Shown: positions 12,301 to 23,524, numbered from the stretch's first letter. The stretch is 64,000 bases of DNA from Multifurca ochricompacta (GCA_022496185.1 WTXG01000026.1:1-64000), one strand, 5' to 3'. Made by a program: numbers and translations. Notes: generated by a model from the sequence alone, not told the origin.

Positions 12301-13914
12301 CATCAGGAAAATTACATTTCGCTAGCACAACTAGATAGACTAGAATGACTAGAATGGCTAGGGCGCCAGATTGTATTTACTATATGAGGGAATAGCAGCA
12401 CGCATGCAGCATGAATCGACACCGGAGATGCCGGGCCGGATTAACTAACATACGCTTATACACCTTTTGCATTCCAATACACGTATTCTACTAATAATAT
12501 AGACTACCACATAGTTTAGAATGTATCATGAGTCTGTGAAGTGTAATGGTAATTGGTTACTACCATAAATTGGCATGAGATGTGCTGCTCATAAGAATGC
12601 ACCCAGATGCACAACAGTCTGAATGGCCACAAATTTACCGAGACAAGCTGGCTTGATAAGATCATTCAAAGTGTGACAGATAACTCATTCAGAGACAATT
12701 ACATACTGCATGCACGACATGTCCCTTCAAATCTTGTCACAAGTAAAAGTAAATAGTATTATTTTCTCTCTTTATTTTCACACTCTTTTTGTAGTTTCAA
12801 AGGACTATTTCTGTATGTGTTCACTTCAGTTTTTGACAACATTAACTACTTTATCTTATCTTTATCATATTTAGCTAATGCGTCATTGAGTGTGAGTGTG
12901 GGAACTACATTTTCCACGCCGCATGCACAATTCTCACTCCACACTCCAATCAAAAAGCTGTCTTCCCCGCATCGTCTTCACATTTATCTTTCTCCTTTTC
13001 CCTCTCACAATCTCCCTCTCCCTCTTCCTCCATCTCTCTCTTTTATGGCCAAGTTACTCATGCTCACCATGTCACTTCCTTCCATGACAGGATCTTTTCT
13101 CTTTATTGAGGGCTAGATGCAGAAAGGTAAATATAAGCTCTTTTTTCCTTCTATCGCTGACAACTTTTTAACTTTGAACTTAGTCTGGTTGACCATGTGG
13201 GTGCCATGGAGAAAAGTGAGGCTCTACTATTTCATCTTTCCAGCAATATCATCATACTTGTATGCAGTGTGTTTGGTGTTCTCTTGCCTGTGAGCAGCTG
13301 TTGACTTGTTACACTTGGTACGCCCTTCCTATTTCATTCTTGAGTTGCTCTCTCTTACTCTCATTACCATTTTCCCAGGAAGATGGTGTTCTTGAGCCCA
13401 TCCTGATGTTCTCTTTGGGCTATGGTGTGCTGTTCATTCTCTCTGTGCGTGCCCTTTTGTTGCTGGGCCCTTCTACTTTGGTCACTTATATCAGACCAGG
13501 AGCTGTCATGTTTCAAATGCTGTTTTGTGAAACACTTGCAATGGACACAACATTGGTATGTCTTCTGTGTTCATCTGATCTGCTGGGAGCTAATGTCTTT
13601 TGTTTTGTTTTTTTCACTTTGGACGACTCCCAGGACCCCGGTTGTATATGGCCCATTTAGTTTAAATTTGTGTACGTGATAGGCCAGTTCAGTGTATTAG
13701 TATAGATATTATAATAGATTTGTTTTTTTTAATGTGAAAATCGGAGTAAGAAAAAATAAAAGTGAATCCAGAAAAGGAATGAATTAGCTCTGGATTGAAA
13801 AAACTAGATCTAGGTGTGAAGACACGTTCGCTATATCTACTTTTGAATTTAAAGTGCTAGAAGGGCTAGAATGGCTAGTACTAGTCAATCTAGCAATATG
13901 TCATTTTCCTGATG
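12301..13914 (+). mobile_element. Non-autonomous DNA transposon (CATCAGG family), complete
   Basis: The element is 1,614 bp, begins CATCAGGAAAATTACATTTC and ends in the matching inverted sequence TGTCATTTTCCTGATG. Inside both ends are CTAGAATGA/CTAGAATGG subterminal repeats. The flanks are TG on both sides, and the intact paralogues B and C show the empty site (CTTCCTGATG), so a 2-bp TG duplication is directly visible. No transposase is recognised; the ORFs at 12817-13116 and 13262-13660 resemble nothing I know. About 12640-12840 matches an interspersed repeat also found near 50425 and 51240. Confidence 0.85.
12640..12840 (+). repeat. Interspersed repeat within the transposon
   Basis: The segment around TAACTCATTCAGAGACAATT, through the GTGTTCACTTCAGTTTT motif, matches 50425-50640 in the same orientation and 51240-51430 inverted. 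It may be a small MITE carried by the larger element, or a part of that element left behind elsewhere. Confidence 0.45.
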
Positions 13915-14941
13915 TGATGGGTTTCTTGGTGGATATTCCCCTCGTTTACTCGAACTCCGTTTGGAAGGCATTCTATTTCCAGCATTACCCAAGCTTCTCT
14001 CGTCTACCAGTGACCTTGTGAAGCTTCACCTTACTTGCATACCGATCAGCGGCTGTATTTCACCTGAGGTGATGGCCAATTGCTTGTCTATGTTGCCCAA
14101 ACTCAAATCGCTCACAATCACGTTCAAACGCCTGATTCATTTTCCTGATCAAAGACGTCCATCTCCACTGCCACGCGCCGTCCTCCCTACTCTTACAACA
14201 TTTTCATTCAAAGGGAACAGCGAGTATTTGGAAGACTTCGTTTTTCGAATCGATGCTCCACTACTCGTCTCACTCCGTCTAAGATTCTTTGATCAACCCA
14301 TGATTGACATTCGACAACTTTCCCAGTTCATCCGTCACACAGAGATTTTCGGATCGGTCATTCAAGCGCGTTTGTACTTTGGTCGTGACCCTTACATCCG
14401 TTTTAGACCAACGAATAATGAAATGATGGGTTCTAAGCATCGCACTTGGCTTTCTTGCAGGATCGCGTGCAACTCGACAGATGAGCCACTCTTATCTATG
14501 GCCCAGATATGCAACCAATTATCCCCTATCCTCTTCAATTTGAAATCGTTGTCGATCTTTGTGGGTTCAAAAGAACGATGGTCTCAAGATGGCACGGACC
14601 CGGCGGAATGGCTTGGACTTTTCCGAACATTCACCGCCGTGGAGACTCTGTATGTATCGAAGGAACTGGGGCCGCATGTCGCACCTGCTCTCGAAGACCT
14701 CAGTAGGGACCCAGCCATGGCGGTGTTGCTCAAATTACGGTGTCTTCAGTTTGGGAGCTCTCGGAAGTCGACATCGGTGAACCAATTCATTACCGCGCGC
14801 GGGCTCTCTGAGTTTGGTCACCCTATAACCGTGGAATATGACAAGAAGTCGCCTAGGTTTTAAGATTTCTAGATGTCAACGCCGTTCTACTTTCGTGGCA
14901 ACTACTAACTGGATTTTGGTGCTACAATTGGACGTGATGTG

Positions 14942-15288
14942 TGTTGAACCAAGATACCGGTACAGAGGCTCCGGGATAGCGGTACGACATGATTGTGATC
15001 ACGCGTAGATAACGCAAGTAAGAACGCGTTCATAATTAGCTAGATTACTTAGAATATACATCTAAGATCGGGCATGTGATCAAATCACATCAATAACGAG
15101 ATAACGCACTCGTATAATTAAGTAGCCGATATAGTACATTAAATTGTATATAAACTACTGTATAACTGCTATAGATTAAGCAGTTGCTATCGCATTAACG
15201 ACTGCATCTAAGTCTCAAAGTAAATCAAAGGTGAGATAGCTAGCAGTAATGTAGTATCTAGTGTAGGCTGCGCCATACCTGTTCTATA
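14942..15288 (+). repeat. 5' LTR of Copia copy 1
   Basis: 347 bp from TGTTGAACCAAG to CTGTTCTATA. A TATA box (TATATAA) lies near 15147. The same LTR recurs at 20618-20963 and 56976-57322. It ends TATA rather than the usual CA. Confidence 0.9.
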
Positions 15289-15302
15289 GGTTATGGGCCC
15301 TG
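15289..15302 (+). other. Copia primer-binding site, probably half-tRNA type
   Basis: GGTTATGGGCCCTG directly follows the LTR. It differs by one base over GGTTATGAGCCC from the complement of the anticodon stem-loop of initiator tRNA-Met, the internal site used by Drosophila copia. Copy 2 keeps the same bases at 57323. The tRNA assignment is inferred from memory of that family. Confidence 0.5.
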
Positions 15303-15307
15303 GTGGG

Positions 15308-15534
15308 CATCTTGCGCCTTTATGGCTGCAATACACACTCTGCGCCTTTAATGGCCGCAATAAACATTTTCTGCGCCTTCAATGGCTGCGATAAGTGTCT
15401 GCGCCTATACGGCTGCAAAAGTAGATGCTACCAGTGAACGCAACGTTCATGCGCCTTTATGGCTGCACTGCTAATGCGCCTTTAAGGCTGCATAAAAACT
15501 ACTAAGCTCACCATTGCGCCTTTATGGCCGCATC
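15308..15534 (+). repeat. Seven dispersed GCGCC-N6-GGCTGCA repeats in the Copia leader
   Basis: Seven imperfect copies of TGCGCCTTTATGGCTGCA occur in 230 bases at irregular spacing. The outer bases TGCGCC/GGCTGCA are nearly palindromic, so each could fold into a small hairpin in the genomic RNA. In copy 2 (57348-57575) the same units remain, with many CG pairs changed to TG or CA. Confidence 0.85.
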
Positions 15535-15662
15535 TATGGTTTCTAAGAGCCTGAGTTCTGTTTTGTGCCTGAGTATCTTTTGTCGCATTCAATGCTGACT
15601 ATGGCTTCTTTTACAGAAACCATTTACTCACGCTTCCAAAAACACTTACTCAAATCTTAACA

Positions 15663-17407
15663 ATGTCGTCTCAACTGACAATTGCCGTTCCTGTCTTTGA
15701 CGGATCTAACTATTCCGCTTGGGCCAATGTGATGAGGGCTTTCCTTATGTCTAGTGGGCTTTGGGAGGTCACGAATGGCTCCGACCCTCGTCCTAATGCC
15801 AAGGATGAACAGAACCCTACTGAAGATGAAAAATTACTTCAGAAGGAATGGGACCGCGCTGATAACAAGGCGATCGGCACTATAATCTTGAGGCTGTCCA
15901 CTGCGATCCAGCACGAACATACCTCAACTGGCTCTTCCTTTCTTATATGGATCGGTCTAAAGAGCAAGTATGGCTCAGTGGGGCCCGCTGCGATCTTTAG
16001 GGACTTCAAAGAAGCCCTAAACTTTCGCCTGGACTCTGCCAAGCACCCCTTGCCTCAGATTAACCACCTTGAGGTCGCCTTTGAGCGCCTTGAGACCAAT
16101 AGTGTCACCATCCCTGATGTCTTGCAGGGCATGCTCCTGCTCCATACGCTCCCTCCCAAATGGGAGGCCCTTATCCCCACCATCCTTGTCGGAAGATCTC
16201 CTTCCAACATTAATCTAGCCATAATCCGCGATGCCATGCTTGCTCAGTGGGAGCAAGATCGATCCAGGGGTAAGAACCCTCATGCAGCTAATAAGCTCTC
16301 GGCATCAAACGGAAGCGGGGTGACCCTCGCTTTAATCAGCAGAAACACTTCGGTGGCAAGCAGCCGGAGCAAGCGGAGAAACAGTCGGATCAGAAATTCC
16401 AGCGCGGGCGCCGTGCCGGGAAGAAGTACAGAGATAATCAGCAGTCCAAGGGACAGCAGCATTCTCACATCGCCAATCAGGCGTTCTTCCCTCCTCCTCA
16501 TCTCATGACCACGCCATCCATTCCCTCACCTCCTGCGTTTAAATCTCATTACAGGAACGGAAGGCCTCGCATCGTGATGCGTACCACACCTAAGGAGCGG
16601 ATCCCTGGCCGCTATCAAGCGTTTAACCAAGCCTTGGATCTGTGCGACGATATAGGTGTGCCAGGGACCTCTCGTAACATTAAACCGCTTGAGGCCCGCA
16701 TCACTGACCAATTCTCAAGAGCATCGTCCAGTAAGACCAAACTGGAGGACCTTGAAGAGGATGGAGATGAGCCGCCCCGCAAGAAAACCAGATCCCCCTC
16801 GCCTATCGACGTCGATTCAGAAGACGAGGAGGAGGACCCCAATAATCCTCTGGATTGGGGTTCTGATCATCTTGATGATCAGTTGGCTGATCTGGCTGGT
16901 CTAGACGAGGACGACGATCAAGATGTGTACGTCCCTCCTTTCCTTCTACCCTGCAAAGCTTATAGACGCATTTACGCTTCTTTAGTTCGCGCTTCTAGGG
17001 AACCCCCCATTGAGAGCCGTTGTTATGCAGGAGTAAACAGCACAGTACATGACTTTAGGTCATGTACCAATATATTTGAGTTGCGGCATAATTGCCTGTG
17101 TGCTAAATGTAAAGGAAAGACTACGGACAATAGCCATATAACATGGCTCTTAGATTCAGGTGCTTCATCGCACTTTACCTTTTCTCTCGACGATTTCATT
17201 GAGTATGAGGACATGACGAACCCTGAGCCCGTTAAAACGGCTTCTAAGCCAATCTATATCAAAGGGAAGGGTACAGTTCTACTAGAACACGATGTCACAT
17301 ACAATGGAGTCACTAAAACGCGCACTACGCGCTTATATCCAGTATATTACATTCCTGATATTACTGGGAGACTCCTGAGTGTGGAGAATTTCTTAAGCAA
17401 GGGCTGA
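15663..17407 (+). pseudogene. Copia gag and protease, copy 1
   Basis: The frame opens with MSSQLTIAVPVFDGSNYSAW, the N-terminus of Copia gag (DUF4219/UBN2 type), and runs through a gag core to about residue 210. A lost A near 16304 (GCATC against GCAATC in copy 2) shifts the frame; the correct frame then continues as a basic, Gln/Lys-rich segment and the 16505-17407 ORF. No CCHC zinc knuckle is seen. The protease motif WLLDSGASSHFTF lies near 17143-17180. A second one-base loss near 17385 (GTGG against GTTGG in copy 2) separates this part from pol. Confidence 0.85.
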
Positions 17408-17436
17408 ACGTCTATGGGGACGAACACCAATTAACC

Positions 17437-20400
17437 TTGCGCAATAAGGGATCCAAAGTCCCTGTTATTCAATGCCATCCGGCGATTCCTGGCCAAACTA
17501 TCTATTGGCTTCATTCTAAGATCGCAAATTTACGATCTTACTCCACAATCTACACTGTAGATTACGATCGAATGCATAAGCGCCTAGGACATCCTTCAAA
17601 GGAAGTCTTACGTCATGCCAAAGATCACACTAAGGGATTCCCCCGAGATCTATCTTATCCGAAGACAGCTCCCTTATGCCTGGGATGCGCACAAGGCAAG
17701 ATGCCTTCGCAATCTTATCTCCCGTCTGAAACACGTGCCTCAAAGCCATTTGAGCGCATTCATTCAGATCTGAAGATCTTCCCGGTAGAATCTTATCATA
17801 AATACAAATATTTTATCAGCTTTATTGATGATTATACGTCATTCGCATGGATTGTCTGTTTGCACACTAAGTCTGCTGCAATAAACGCTTTGCGACAATT
17901 CCTTGCCATGATTAAAAATCAACATAACACCACCATTAAAGAATGGATGTCTGATGCTGGTGGCGAATACAAGTCTGATGTATTTATGAATGTACTAAAA
18001 GATGAAGGGATAAAAATCCTACAGAGCGTGCCTTATACTCCCCAACAAAACGGCCGCGCAGAGCGCTTCATGCGCACTTGTATGGATAAAGCGCAATCGA
18101 TGCGCATTGAGTCATGTCTTCCAGACTCTTGGTGGGAATTTGCTGTATTACATGCGGTGCATCTCTACAATAGGACTCCTGTACGTCGCCTGAAATGGCA
18201 GACACCTTATGAAAAAATACATGGAGAGGCACCAGAGATATCTCATTTGCGCGTCTTTGGATGTGGTGTGTATGTCTACATTCCTGAAGAACGTCGCAGC
18301 AATAAACTAGCACCTAAGTCAGAACTTATGGTGTACATTGGGCAGGCAGATGGCATTAAAGGCCATCTGTTCATGAGGCTTAGCAATAATCAATTATACA
18401 CGCAAGCTACAGCCCTCTTTGATGAGAATCTCTTCCCTAAGTGTGATTCCACCAGACGGCGTGGAGTTACAAAATTGAATGAGCCTCTACATACTGAAGG
18501 GCCGGATACACAGCCCATTCCTTTAGTGGACGATGATGATTTCCTACCATCTCGCCTTCCACCTTCCAAACAAATAGAAGGACCTCAGGTTCTTGACGAA
18601 GAACCTAGCGCTTCACAGCCAGAGGTACCCTTGCCTTCTCCTGTGCCAGAACAACAACCAGTGCCTTTGCGGCGCTCTACACGGGAAAGGAAAGTTGCAC
18701 TTCGCCCTGGGAATGTCTATGGGGATAACAGGCACCCCGTCGATCAGATTACAGACATTCAGCGGATGCGGCAATGGAGACGAGCAGTGGAACCTCGGGT
18801 TAGCTCCCCGATTCCATCCGCGCGTTTGAGACAGGTTCCTGGTCCTAGTCTCGACACTCCGGCCCGCACTAGCGACGATCCGCTTACACCCATAAGGGGG
18901 AGTGATGATGAAGTTGAGGATCTAGTAGATCTCGTATCTCAACTAGCCCAGGAAGGGGGAGGAGAATTTGTGAATTATCTGCTCGCCAAAGCAGTTCCAC
19001 ATGATTCACAGCCACTAGACATGTCCAATATACGAGAATGGACATATAGAGATATTTTGCGCATGCCTGACGCGCAACAAAAGGAATGGAAGACTGCCTG
19101 TCGCGAAGAACTTGAGGCACTTCGCAGACGGAACGTCTTTACGCTTGTGGACCCTCCCAAAGGGAGGAAGACAATAAAAAACAGATGGGTCTTTGACCAA
19201 AAATCTGATGGTCGTAAGAAAGCCAGGCTTGTTGCCAAAGGCTTTTCTCAGGTTGAAGGCGTTGACTTTAATGAAATATTCTCGCCTGTTGTAAGGTTTG
19301 AGACTGTCCGGTTGATGCTCGCGCTTGCAGCGCTTGAGGATTGGCACATCACTGGATTAGACGTCAAAAGCGCTTTCCTGTATGGTGAACTAGATGAAGA
19401 GCTATACATGGAACAACCTGAAGGTTTCAAAATTAAAGGACAAGAAACCAAAGTGCTACGACTACAACGCGCCATTTATGGTCTTAAACAAGCTGCCTTA
19501 GCATGGTGGAAGGCGCTGGATAAATCCATGGCAGCGATGGGCTGTAAACGCCTACTCTCAGACTCAGGCCTATTTCTATATAAGGCTAATAATGGGTCAA
19601 TCGTCGTCATCATTGTATATGTCGATGATGCGTTATTTATGGGAATGACGAAGTCCTAGTCAGAAAATTAAAAACTGACTTTATGAACAAATGGGAGTGC
19701 AGGGATCTAGGAGATACAAAGGAGTTCTTGCGAATGCGCATAACTAGGAAGGATGGCAAAATTCTACTTGATCAACAGCCATACCTAACTAAAGTGCTGC
19801 AACGCTTTGGGATGCTCAACGCGAAATTTGCGCCCACTCCTCTCCCAGAAGGCTATCATCCAGAGCCTAACACTGAACCTGCCGATCCTTCCATTCGTTC
19901 AAAGTTCCAACAAGTAATCGGCTCATTACTTACATTATGTTGGGCACGCGACCAGATATTGCCTTTGCAGTGACAAGGCTATCTCAATTTGCCGCTAATC
20001 CATCTCAAGATCATCTTGATCGAGCGCTGTATATCTGCCGATATTTAGCCGCACATCCGATTACACGCTTATCTACGATGGCAGATCAAATGGCGGATTG
20101 ATCGCGTGCGCTGATTCTGATTGGGCGTCAAACCCAATAGATCGCCGATCTACTACTGGATATATGGTGAAAATAGCGAATGGGATATTCAGCTGGAATT
20201 CTAGAGCGCAAAAGACCACAGCGCTCTCATCCACTGAAGCAGAATACATGTCGCTTTCTGACACAATGCGACAGATTGTATGGATCAAATCGCTTCTAAG
20301 CGAAATTGGCATTGATCTAGGACCCATTCCCCTCTGCGGTGATAACCAAGGCTCCATCTTTATGGCCTCTAATCCTGTACAAGAGCGACGGATAAAACAT

Positions 20401-20571
20401 ATTGATATCCGCTTCCACTACATTAGACAAATTGTACAGGAGAAGAAAATCGAGCTATTCTTTATAGAAGGCTCTGAAAATCCCGCAGACATGTTCACCA
20501 AGAATTTGGGACGCGTCAAATTCCTGAAATTCAGGAGTCAACTTGGGCTAGAGATTAACTCGCCTAAGTAG
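17437..20571 (+). pseudogene. Copia pol: integrase, reverse transcriptase, RNase H, copy 1
   Basis: The ORF 17437-19659 shows the GAG-pre-integrase HHCC region (MHKRLGHPS...CLGCAQGK), the integrase core with HSDLK, SDAGGEY and TPQQNGRAERF, and a Copia RT from NRWVFDQKSDG to YVDDALFMG (catalytic YVDD at 19618-19629). One-base losses near 19640, 19930 and 20053 split the rest; the pieces read through the RT thumb and an RNase H with CADSDWASN and STEAEYMSL, ending at 20571. All core catalytic residues are present, so only the frameshifts prevent activity. Confidence 0.9.
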
Positions 20572-20608
20572 GGATAATTGCTTAGCACGCTTAGCAGCGG
20601 CACTTAGC

Positions 20609-20617
20609 AAGGGGGAG
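20609..20617 (+). other. Polypurine tract of Copia copy 1
   Basis: AAGGGGGAG directly precedes the 3' LTR and is the expected primer for plus-strand DNA synthesis. Confidence 0.8.
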
Positions 20618-20963
20618 TGTTGAACCAAGATACCGGTACAGAGGCTCCGGGATAGGGTACGACATGATTGTGATCACGCGTAGATAACGCAAGTAAGAAC
20701 GCGTTCATAATTAGCTAGATTACTTAGAATATACATCTAAGATCGGGCATGTGATCAAATCACATCAATAATGAGATAACGCACTCGTATAATTAAGTAG
20801 CCGATATAGTACATTAAATTGTATATAAACTACTGTATAACTGCTATAGATTAAGCAGTTGCTATCGCATTAACGACTGCATCTAAGTCTCAAAGTAAAT
20901 CAAAGGTGAGATAGCTAGCAGTAATGTAGTATCTAGTGTAGGCTGCGCCATACCTGTTCTATA
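20618..20963 (+). repeat. 3' LTR of Copia copy 1
   Basis: 346 bp, identical to the 5' LTR except for one missing C (AGGGTACG against AGCGGTACG) and one C to T change in a CpG (AATGAG against AACGAG). Confidence 0.9.
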
Positions 20964-21631
20964 ATGTGATAGCTAGTTTTGTTTAGGATATTGATCTTTC
21001 TCGCCTCGCTATTCGCTACCGTCTTCTGTTTCTACTGTATGATTCCCCACCGCACCAAGACAGAAAACGCAAAACAATGAGTAATTGAGGATGAAGCGTA
21101 TCGATTCGATGTAGATTCACTTGTATAAAGAGTTGCGAGACCACAGACCGTAAGTTTCTTGCCCTCAATTGAATTTAAATTCTTGCTTTTCCTAAGATAA
21201 AGACCACATGAACCATGTTCTCTCGTGCTCGTTCTTCTGAGCTCGACCCATTTACTTCGGAACCCCCAATTCTCGATTCCCAAAAACCGGATGCAATTAG
21301 TGGCCTGCCCAGCGCAACATCCTTTTTGTGGAAATGCAGCTGAGGTTAGATCAGGGTTAAAGCTGCTTTATACAATACAGTAATACTGTCCTTAATACTG
21401 TAAGGAGTGTGTGTATAGTAACCAAGACAATAAAGGATTGTGTCTAATCAACTAATGTATCAAAGTATTCACAGTAAAATAAAACACAATCCAAGTGCTG
21501 CTGCACAGCACACAACTCGGCTATCAGTGCTGTACACTTAGCGATTGATCCGAGTTGACCTCTGACACCTTTCTCTCTTGGAACACACTCTACATCGAAC
21601 TCATTGCGGACTGCAATCCAAGCGGGAGTTA

Positions 21632-21709
21632 TGATATACATTTCATACGATTAATAGAACAGACTCAATTATCTTCGTTTTTTTTCCACTTCATCTCATC
21701 CCATCATAC
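21632..21709 (-). other. Short segment inverted relative to units 1 and 3
   Basis: Between GTTATGAT and AAGTACGAC the roughly 78 bases read as the reverse complement of the matching stretch in unit 1 (about 9455-9531) and unit 3 (about 25835-25911); the shared core is TTAATAGAACAGACTCAA here and TTGAGTCTGTTCTATTAA there. Sequence on both sides is in the normal orientation. Confidence 0.75.
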
Positions 21710-21980
21710 AAGTACGACGGGAAACTGATAGTGATTAGTAAAGACGTCGTGAGGTGGAAAAGACCGCGTCGAGTGACTGTTTGTGATAGGCTTGAAGGCA
21801 GCACAGATGAATGTCAAAATATGAGCAGTGTCGTGGCCTATTTGGTGTTCGTGAAGTTGGGCAGTGGAGCAGAATTCGGTGGGTGAGGACCTTTTGGTAA
21901 CTGATTGCCTTTGAAATAGAAGCTGAAGCCCTAGGATTCAGCAGACATTCGGATAAATGTGACAGGGAGAAGGTGAGGGA

Positions 21981-22376
21981 ATGGAACTGCGCCTTGCTTT
22001 CTCATTGAGTGACGACAGGCGAGATTACTCGCTCGCGGACAGCCTCATAAGAAACGCTGAAGGCTTAAGGACTGATCGTGCGGGTGATATACCACTGTGT
22101 GTAGTATCTCACCAGACACATTCCAGTTTGGCCCCGAGTGTTCTACTAGTAGTGGGGTCACCACGAAAGAAGTGTCCCCAGGTCCACCCAGACCCAGATG
22201 AACTAGTTGTACGCGATTATGTCGATATGGAATCCCGCGTTCTTTTGACGATTCTACAAATAGATGATGAAGCTCAGCCCTGGCCACGCGTGACCCTTCA
22301 GCTTTTGGAGTGCGGGGACCAAAAATGGGAGTTGAGCAGGATTAGCCATCCAATGCAAGTAGAATATAATTCCTAA
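21981..22376 (+). CDS. Unrecognised open frame in the spacer, 131 codons
   Basis: The segment from about residue 12 to the end (RDYSLADSLIRNAEGL to the C-terminal HPMQVEYNS) has a protein-like composition, including LVVRDYVDMESRVLLTILQI. Related DNA in units 1 and 3 carries shifts and stops in this frame. Upstream, 21711-21881 is also open for 57 codons (from YDGKLIVISKDVVRW), with a possible intron between. It may be a relic exon pair of a gene duplicated with the F-box units, or chance. I do not recognise a domain. Confidence 0.2.
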   Translation: MELRLAFSLSDDRRDYSLADSLIRNAEGLRTDRAGDIPLCVVSHQTHSSLAPSVLLVVGSPRKKCPQVHPDPDELVVRDYVDMESRVLLTILQIDDEAQPWPRVTLQLLECGDQKWELSRISHPMQVEYNS

Positions 22377-22445
22377 ATCATCTAGGCACATTTACGCACT
22401 GGCGAAGTGACGCGTCCGAAAATGATACGGTAATTAATTATGTCT

Positions 22446-22476
22446 TTGTGTTGTGTTGTGTTGTGTTGTGTTGTGT
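22446..22476 (+). repeat. Microsatellite (GTGTT)n
   Basis: Six units of GTGTT just before a TCATG. Unit 3 has a shorter run at 26671-26695, and unit 1 has degenerate traces near 10313-10345. Confidence 0.85.
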
Positions 22477-23524
22477 CATGCGATACAGTCCCACCCACGT
22501 GATCGACCTACTTGGCGCTCCAGCACGACACAACCTGCGACATTGACAAGTTGATTACAGTGCCCATATGTGTGTGCACAACATCTGAGCGAAAAATGTG
22601 GGCACTTGCAGCCAGTAGCTTTCCTGCGTAGGCAGCTGAAGGTTCTTGTGCGAACCTGGTCCGACACTATCTCATCCGACACCCTGTTTCTATCCAGTGA
22701 GCTCTCATGTGTGCAATCTATATATGTTCTGCACCTCATACGTGAAAAGCTCGCTTATGGTAGTGAACCCTCTGAATGAAACGTGCATTTCATTGATGAT
22801 CGATGGACGCAGCTGTGAGGTGCCGACCTGTTGACCTGTTACCTGTTCATTCAAAATGACCATTCACCTCTCCGGTCTGGACATTACATTAAGAGGAGCT
22901 GGGAAATTTTCCTACAAGCATTTCCTACTCGCAATTAACTGGCTGAAGCACTCCTTTACCTGAGTGGTGTACTAAAGGGGGTATCTAAGAATATTGACCC
23001 AAATGAGGGGGCGACCGAGACAGAAGTTGTGAAGTTTCAAATTGAATCGATTCTGGCCATAAGGTCCTCAAGGTGGACTGTTGAGCGCAGCTGGTCAAAA
23101 TATAATTATTATAGCAGATAAGCTATTTACTGTGCACTAGCTAATCTAAACGTGAATTTCAGTTTACCTGGTCAAAACGAAAGTGAACAGGTATAAAACT
23201 GTGTCGATAAAGAACACGAGAGAAAATTATAATTATTTACTTGTGACAATATACTCTGACTCATTTACTGACACGACACATTTATTATCTTATCATATCC
23301 AATCAACCCGGTTGATACCGGCCCGTCTCAACCTCAACCAACATAAAAGCTGCTTGTGCCGCAGTCATAATCCAACATAACATAAGAAGCCCTTCTAAAA
23401 TTTAAGGACGACAACACATTCTACTTCGTCATCAAAGGAAATTGGAGGGAAACACCATCGTGTATGCTTCATACATATACAAATTACCACACTCACTGAC
23501 TATCATCATCTAGGCTGGATAAAA

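Larger units (their letters stand above)
11863..14863 (+). pseudogene. F-box/LRR-type protein gene A, disrupted by a transposon
   Basis: The start MDTLSDDSLLQIFDF and the WYTLVHVCRRWRQLIF segment form an F-box, which in this family binds Skp1 in an SCF ubiquitin ligase while the long C-terminal part, with weak leucine-rich repeats, is thought to bind the substrate. The first 128 codons end in a frameshift near 12235, where the sequence differs by two bases from the paralogue C. A 1,614-bp transposon (12301-13914) then splits the codon series between the segments equivalent to RALP and DGFLGGYSP. The rest of the protein (13917-14863) is open and collinear with gene B to its C-terminal HPITVEYDKK. 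Compared with intact B (458 residues) nothing else is missing. It is surely not expressed as a full-length protein. Confidence 0.9.
14942..20963 (+). mobile_element. Ty1/Copia LTR retrotransposon, copy 1 (near complete)
   Basis: A 6,022-bp element with two LTRs (14942-15288 and 20618-20963), flanked by the target duplication ATGTG (14937-14941 and 20964-20968). Between the LTRs are a primer-binding site, a repeat-rich leader, gag, protease, integrase, RT, RNase H and a purine tract: the Copia order, with integrase before RT. The LTRs differ at only two positions that I can see (one missing C, one C/T), so the insertion is recent. It lies about 80 bp after the stop of F-box gene A. The coding region nevertheless holds about five one-base shifts. 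Confidence 0.95.
20969..23524 (+). other. Spacer of F-box unit 2
   Basis: The first 400 bases are the 3' flank of F-box unit A that the Copia insertion pushed away; they match the flanks of B (from 24965) and C (from 29720). From about 21580 to 23000 the sequence matches the spacers of units 1 and 3. It holds one open frame (21981-22376), an inverted segment and a GTGTT microsatellite. No convincing gene is recognised. Confidence 0.6.

Noticed and set aside
12817..13660. ORFs of 99 and 132 residues inside the CATCAGG transposon.
   Set aside because: They are hydrophobic and low in complexity, overlap a repeat found elsewhere without these frames, and show no transposase motif.
15308..15534. 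The repeated GCGCC units as a CRISPR array.
   Set aside because: Units are imperfect, spacing is irregular, there are no cas genes, and the repeats lie in a retrotransposon leader of a eukaryote.
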